Assembly (NCBI GenBank): GCA_036186865.1
Contig: AP025069.1
Location: forward strand, 12,713,450 to 12,777,449
Source of the DNA: Eustoma russellianum
Taxonomy: Eukaryota; Streptophyta; Magnoliopsida; Gentianales; Gentianaceae
Length of the DNA: 64,000 nt
Reading direction: 5' to 3'
Shown here: positions 58,087 through 64,000 of the stretch, in pieces
How positions within the stretch are numbered: position 1 is the first letter of the stretch
Layout of the letters: every line of letters starts with the position of its first letter
Position numbers and translations under genes: made by a program
The notes under the pieces: model-generated
The model's input: only the letters and a program-made list of their open reading frames with translations
Told to the model about the DNA's origin: nothing
The model's database searches: none

Positions 58087-59330
58087 CCCCCGTTACAAAA
58101 AGTTTCGTCCTCGAAACTTGCGTACCTTAATTGAAGAATTGAGGATACTTCTCCTGCATCTGCTCTTCAAGTTTCCAAGTAGCTTCCTGTTTCATGTGAT
58201 TGCTCCACTGGACCTTCACATAAGAGATCACCCATTTCCTCAACACTTGGTCCTTTCGTTCTACGACCCTCACAGGTATCTCTTCATATTAACCTCACTA
58301 TTGAGTTCCAAAGATTGTGCTTCGAGCACACTGATCGGATCCGTCACATACTTCCTTAACTGAGATATATGAAATACCTTTTGACTTGCACCATACCGCA
58401 GGTAAGGACAACGCATATGCCAAAACTCCCACCTTCTCAAGTATCTAATATGGACTAAAGAACGGGGACTTAAATCGCCATTCACTCCAATATCATAGTA
58501 CCCTTTTTTTAGGTGATATTCTCAAATAAACCTTTCCACCTACATTAAACTCCAAAGGTCGCGTTTAGAATCCGTCTAACTTTTGTTGCGGTCCTGAGCC
58601 GACTTGAGTCTCTCTCGAGTGATTCTGCGCTTCCTAATGTCTTCTCGAGTCGTTCATGTTCGGTGATGGTCCTCCCACCGAATTCATCCCAATAAACCGG
58701 GGAGCTACACTTCCTTCATACAAAGCTTCAAAAAGCCATATCAATTGCACTGTGGTGACTGTTATTATGATAGAACTCCATTAACTTCACCATTACATCC
58801 CCAACTCCTTTTGAAATCTAGGACACCAGCTTTTAACATGTCTTTTAGGGTATGCGTAGTCCGTTCAGACTGTCCATGTCTGAGGGTGATAGGATGTACT
58901 CATCCTTAACTCCTTACCCAGGGCTCTCTAGAATACTATCCAGAGCTTGGAAGTGAACCGTTGGTCTCAGTCAGACACTATACTTATTGGAACACCGTGT
59001 AGGCTGACAATGTTGTCTATCTAAATTTACCAACTTCCGAGAGATACTTCCCTCGAGACGATAGAAAATGTGCAGATTGGTCGATCGATCCACAATCACC
59101 AAAATCATGTTATATCCACTTCTTGTTTTCGGTAATCAACCACAAGTCCATAGTAATAAGTTCCTATCTCTACCCTGGAAGCTCCAACGTATCACTAATC
59201 CACTAGGTTGTTGTGTTCAGTCTCAACTTACTGACACACCAGACATCTCCCAATGAACTCCGCAATATGTCTCTTCATCTTACACCACCAATAATTTGTT
59301 AGCGATCCTTGTACATTCTGGTGCTACCAT
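58087..59330 (-). pseudogene. pol: Integrase and chromodomain remnants of element K
   Basis: Nearest the LTR, the minus strand encodes VKVQWSNHMKQEATWKLEEQ (about 58150-58225), a chromodomain C-terminal motif, and KVFHISQLRKYVTDPI (about 58330-58385) from the integrase end. Further in are SDRDQRFTS-like codons (~58965-58985) and a decayed ITMDFV/IVD region (~59080-59130). Stops and frameshifts are frequent; the core is not continuous. The chromodomain is thought to direct integration into heterochromatin (known for chromoviruses). Confidence 0.78.
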
Positions 59331-59494
59331 GATTTATTGATAACCTTGAGTGTAAGCCCCCTTGCAAAATTTCTTTTCTTAGCTCATCTAAACATGTACA
59401 CACATTTTTCCTCTAACATAAGTTCCCGTCCACCTTGGTCTGAAATCCATCAATCTGACTATACCTCAGTTTCCCAGCAATATCACCCACAGTC

Positions 59495-59788
59495 TTATTC
59501 TTCTTTTGAGCTTCTTTCAACCAATCCATCAAACTCGGGGTGACGGTCAATGATGCAAAACATTACTATAGAGTCAACAGAAACCAAGTTAAATTCTTCT
59601 ATTTCTCTCTCAAGTGGTGACTGTCGCGCATGGTTAGATTTTCCGTTTAATACATTGGCCACTTTATTAGCTTTTCCTGGATGGTAATTAATGGTTAAGC
59701 CGTAGTCCTTTTGTAGTTCCAACCCTCTTCGCTGTCTCATGTTTAGCTGTCCTGAGGCATACGCGATAACTTGTTCGTATTGCATCAA
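59495..59788 (-). pseudogene. pol: RNase H remnant of element K
   Basis: YEQVIAYASGQLNMRQRRGL and KDYGLTINYHPGKANKVANV join the start and end of a Tekay-type RNase H. The middle part, with the KNYPTHDLEL and TDHKSL motifs normal for the family, is deleted in frame. Confidence 0.8.
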
Positions 59789-59830
59789 AACACAGTCTAC
59801 AAGTGAAGTATCAACTAAACTAATTTGGAT

Positions 59831-60170
59831 GGAAAGTCATAACTTACGCTACAGTTTACGTACCTAGACTATTTTTTGACACATCACTACATATCACAAA
59901 CCCATCAGTACCAGAAGGTTGAGCCAATACTGGAGCTATGGTTAACCTCCTCTTAAGCTCCGTGAAGCTTTTCTCGCATTCTGCCGTTCACTCAAACTTG
60001 GACTTCTTTTGAGTAAGGCAATTGAGGAACATCGCTATTGTCGAGAATCCCTCACAAACTTCCTATAATAACTAGCTAGACCCAAGAAAGCCGACTTCGG
60101 TGTCATTCGTAGATCTAGACCACTTGGTAATAAGTTCAACTTCCTTCAAATCAACAGCAATCCCCTTGGA
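59831..60170 (-). pseudogene. pol: Reverse transcriptase C-terminal remnant of element K
   Basis: Minus-strand codons near 60070-60165 read KEVELITKW and VGFLGSSYYRKFV, corresponding to the RT connection segment. Nothing matching the catalytic palm (YxDD) is found, so most of RT is deleted. Confidence 0.6.
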
Positions 60171-60479
60171 AGGTTATATCTTCCATCGCAGAATTCTTAA
60201 CTGTCACTGTTTTAATCGATAGTCAATGTTGGTGTGAAATCATAATTTGATCTTGGACGCTTGGACACAGTACGGAATCTCCAACTATTCTGGTGAACCA
60301 AAAGGCGCTTAACAAATCCCTTTGCCACAAAAGAGGGGTTCACGCCGCTATTAAAAGAACATTGGTGAATATCTTGTTCACTAAAATTGTACCTCATACC
60401 ACATCGGCGACTTTCCAAATATCATGGCAATCATGACATTGACGCGGACATTCGTCTTCGGCTGCTGAGCCGCTTCCCC

Positions 60480-61080
60480 GAGCATTCTTTCTCATCTCTG
60501 GACAATCTCTAACGAGATGACATACCTGTCCGCATCGATAACACACTCTTGCCAACTTCCCATATCACCATCATGGCTCTTATTGCAATGCGAAAAACTC
60601 CTACAGCCTGATTTACATCTGGGTTCTATGGTGGGGGTCTCTAAAATTTCCCGACCGGACATCTCTTCTGAATCTTGATCCAAACGTCCTGGCCTGCCAC
60701 CAACTCAAATCTCTTCTCTTAACCTCTTACCTTTGTCAGAGTATCCTGCATCGGCCTCTCTTGCCACCATCTAAGAAAATCACTCTCGATGCAGAAGCAC
60801 GCATCCATCATGTCCTCGTTGGTTCTCATCCATGCGCTTACAATTGCTGACTGAATTCTTGAGTCCAAACCTCGATCAACTTTGTCATCTTTAAGCGATT
60901 ATCAGGCATAATCGCAGGAGCGAACTTACCCAACGCATGGACATGGTCGGCATACTCTGACATTATCATCCGACTCTGTTTTAGCCCGTCGAACGCCCTT
61001 GTCTTGTTTAAGATTGCTGTCTCGGACACGTAATACTTCAGAAAGGCATCACAAAGTTGTATCCAAGAGATCGGTGGGGT
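60480..61080 (-). pseudogene. gag: gag remnant of element K
   Basis: From about 61080 on the minus strand: SWIQLCDAFLKYYVSETAIL, then MIMSEYADHVHALGKFAPAI, part of the chromovirus capsid domain. A zinc knuckle CYRCGQVCHLVRDC is intact near 60500-60545. The N-terminal half of gag is absent: capsid codons begin less than 200 bases from the primer site. Frameshifts separate the two parts. Confidence 0.8.
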
Positions 61081-61258
61081 CCAAAATTAAAATTATTATA
61101 GAAGGTTAAATGATATACGCGCTCGCACACACCCAACCCAATCATACTTAGCTCTAGATAATCAGCACTTATACCTAAGGATCAAACTTAAGGAAAAATC
61201 ATATCTTAAATTGCTAAAAGATCATGAACCTAAGTTTCCGAGATAGATCTGAAGCCTA

Positions 61259-61271
61259 GGCTCTGATACCA
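61259..61271 (-). other. Primer binding site of element K
   Basis: GGCTCTGATACCA on plus equals TGGTATCAGAGCC, two bases from the LTR end. Confidence 0.9.
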
Positions 61272-62029
61272 CCTGTAGCGCCCGGCCCGATACTGGACAT
61301 CGGTACCAGTGCACCCGCCGTAGCCTACTACGAGAACTACGAAGCGTCAAAGCAGATCAAGCACACGCATTTATGACGTAAGATAAATAAGCGGAAACGT
61401 CGTAGAATTAAAAACTTCACTAACATCAATGTAACCAACAGAAACACAGCGGAATAAAACGTGTCAGGGAGAGTGTCTAAAGTATCCTTCAACACAAAGT
61501 GTTAACAGTAACTCCCGCAACTAAAGGATAAGAACTGTAAGCCTGTCCATTTTAGTGACTATTGTCCCAATGAGCCCACTCACCGATATCTTCTACGAAA
61601 ATCATCTTGTACTTTGGCTAACCTGAAAAGCAGATAGAGTAATTGTTCTTAGTGAAAACATCGCCAGCAAGTAACCCGTCTATACACCTTACGGGACCAC
61701 ACACGACGAGTCACCAGTAAATAAATCAATGCCCAAAATAAGGTGCTCGGGTTAGCAAATAACATCTTTATAACAATTCATCGAATCTAAATAAGCCACA
61801 TAACTGACACACAAAATGAAACCAACACATATAGCCAAACATACTACATAAACAGAACATATGCTAGTAACATTTCTTGCATGTCCAAAACTTATGCTTC
61901 GTGTATCATGATGCATGTACATCTTGAAATCCACACACAAAATCCATGCATATGTCTTCTTTCGTAAACATGTCATGCGTGTCATTTCACAAAACTTTTC
62001 ATAATACTTCTTATCATATTCTTCGTATA

Positions 62030-62365
62030 GCAGAACTTTATACCCTGTGGGTGATCAGTCCACAGCAAACAGAACTTTATACCCCGTGCTGAAAGGTCCA
62101 CGACCCCATAACATATAACTTTATACCCCGTGCTGAAAGGTACACGGCCCCATAACATATAACTTTATACCCCATGCTGAAAGGTCCACGGCCCCATTAC
62201 ATATATCATATATCCGTGCTGAAAGGTCCATGGCCCCATAAAATAACTTTATTTTCCGTGCTGATAGGTCCACGGCCCCATAAAATACTTTATACCCTGC
62301 TGTTGATTCACAGATCACGCTTTTATACCCTGCTTTCGCAGGCGTGACTTTTATACCCTGCGATC
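62030..62365. repeat. Tandem GTGCTGAAAGGTCCACGG repeats in K's 5' LTR
   Basis: Counterpart of 55821-56135 with better-preserved units (CCCCGTGCTGAAAGGT) and roughly half a unit more, so the two LTR arrays differ in unit content. Confidence 0.85.
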
Positions 62366-63102
62366 AACCAGCAGCCATAGTTGCTTTTCGAAAACTTTAA
62401 TCTTCTTTTCAAACTCGTATTCTTTTCGCAAACCGAAACTCATGTCGAAATGCAAAGTGTTCATGTCATGATGCAGAATGCTCATGTAACTTCATATCAA
62501 CCGTGTAAACATGCACACACACTTTACATATCAAGTACAAAGTCTTGAACCTCTATCACATCCTACTCGTACCATTTCATGTCCTTTCGTATTACAAAAT
62601 CATCTCGAGTTCACACTTAACCTTGCTCGTTCATACTTCCTCAAACACACCCTTTTCGTACCATTTTGTGCCCTTTCATATTGCTAACTCACTTTGGATT
62701 CATACCTAACTTTACTCATTCACACTTAATGTTTACAACTCAAATACACCTCATTCATACCACTCTATGCCCTTTCGTATCGCGAATCCACTTTGAATTC
62801 ATACTTAACCCTACTCATTCACACTTAATGTTTACAACTCTGGCACACTTTTAAAACACTTGTAATTTATGAGCAATAGAAGAGAATAAAGGTATCTCAC
62901 ACACATCTTACATATCAAGTATACGGTCTTGCACCTCAACCACTCCCTGTTCGTATCTTTCCAAGTCCGTTCGTCTCACTAATTCACTTGGGATTCAATC
63001 TTATTCTTACTTAGTCAAACTTACCATCTATTCCTCAATTACACCTCAAATACCCTTGCATTTTATGTTCAGAAGAAGTGTATAGAGTCACTACCCATAC
63101 AT

Positions 63103-63348
63103 AGGGCGCCTAAAGGGTCAAAAAGACTTCCGGTACACTTGGAACGCCACATGAGGCGCCTAAAGTGACTTGGAGCGCCTATACTAGGCGTTCGAAGTGT
63201 TCGGGGATGTGCCGTATACATCGAACGCCTACATGAAGCGCCTAATGTAGGTGTTCGAAGTGTACGGGGATGCTCTGGGACACATTGAACGCCTACATTA
63301 GGCGCCTAATGTGACTTGAAGCGCCTAATGTAGGTGTTCGAAGTGTTT
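63103..63348. repeat. Palindromic GGCGCC cluster in K's 5' LTR
   Basis: Counterpart of 56870-57120. Here the motif near 63219 reads ATCGAACGCCTACATG, repairing a scrambled ATCGACGAACCCTACATG in the other LTR. Confidence 0.82.
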
Positions 63349-64000
63349 TGACGGTTCTAAACTGCAGTTTTTCTGCAGTAACTAACTTCCACCCAACACC
63401 TTTCTTCTTCAACCCCTTTCATGTTCAACACCTCAAGACCAATCTTAGCACCTTGATTCATCATGCTTAACACACCACTAACATGAATTGATTCTTAGAC
63501 ATGACTTATAGTATCCACTCTTAACCTTCTATCATTCACAACCTTCAATAGATATCCTCAATCTTCCCAACACAATAAGACTATAACAAGGCTATCAATC
63601 ATCCTTCAATTCTCTGCAACTCCTCTCAAACATCTAAGGTGTAGGCAACCCACACAAGATCATAACAAAACAATAAACACATAAAAAATACACTTTCATG
63701 GGCATGCTTGACAAACAACAAAGCACCACATAGCTATTCTCAGAGATTTGGCCCAAAGAACATGACTTTACACAACTAACAACAACAATTACATATAGTA
63801 AAGCATTTAACATAAACAAATCAAAACTACTAATGTGTGATCCAAGTTTTCTCTTTGTAAGAACATAGGGCCTAAAGTAACAAAATTTGCGTAAAGCGTA
63901 TAGAAAGATTACTTGCCTTTGTTTCTAGTTAGCCTTACGAGTGTCTTGCAGGATTTCGAGAAAGGTTGCACCTAGATTGACCGCTCTTTCTTCCTTTTCT

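Larger units (their letters stand above)
61274..64000 (-). repeat. 5' LTR of element K, right end outside the window
   Basis: Starts TGTAGCGCCCGGCCCG and follows 55065 onward with scattered substitutions and small indels for the 2727 bases visible. Both internal repeat arrays are included. Confidence 0.93.

Overview
The window is a stack of plant LTR retrotransposons inserted into one another. I see no host gene, rRNA, tRNA gene or CRISPR array. The evidence for a flowering plant is the AT-rich sequence, Ty3/gypsy pol domains, primer sites matching initiator tRNA-Met (TGGTATCAGAGC), and a chromodomain element with ~3 kb LTRs. The species cannot be named from this. Most elements have LTRs bounded by TGATG...CATCA, and their pol reading frame runs through the polypurine tract into the 3' LTR. 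I associate both traits with the CRM (centromeric) chromovirus lineage, so a centromeric or pericentromeric position is plausible but unproven. Labels A to K and N1 to N4 are mine.

Layout, left half. A (+, 1-9076) is an autonomous element whose 5' LTR is cut by the window edge and whose gag-pol is decayed. B (-, 9150-13919) is the gag start, leader and 5' LTR of a related element, with an unrelated solo LTR (9557-10826, duplication CTTGT) in its gag. C (+, 13920-15692) is an LTR stub plus leader. N1 (-, from 15693) is a non-autonomous element whose leader was split by D (-, 18482-27164), an autonomous element with two near-equal LTRs. N1 and N2 (-) share an LTR at 27201-28596, and N2 ends at 32646. 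An LTR fragment follows (32647-33184).

Layout, right half. E (-, 33185-36474) is a truncated LTR plus integrase, interrupted by two fold-back repeats. F (-, 36490-37506) is an LTR fragment. G (-, 37507-39064 and 48584-48658) is an LTR fragment plus leader. Inside G sits N4 (-, 39065-48583, duplication AATAA), and inside N4's 3' LTR sits N3 (+, 39157-44715). H (+, 48659-55064) is an autonomous element with a shortened 5' LTR. H is cut in pol by K (-, 55065-64000+), a Tekay/Del-like chromovirus with ~3 kb LTRs and a reduced interior.

How the parts work together. Autonomous A, B, D and H carry gag-pol. N1, N2 and N3 instead carry one unrelated acidic ORF (best copy 28802-29833, 343 residues, ancestrally longer), and N4 carries a diverged relative. 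All of them keep the CRM-like primer site, and those with a full leader keep a conserved stem-loop and a splice-acceptor-like tract next to the start codon. The simplest reading is that the N family is mobilised in trans by the autonomous elements. This ORF family and the shared stem-loop are the best candidates for something undescribed. No element here looks fully competent: every gag-pol copy has stops or frameshifts.
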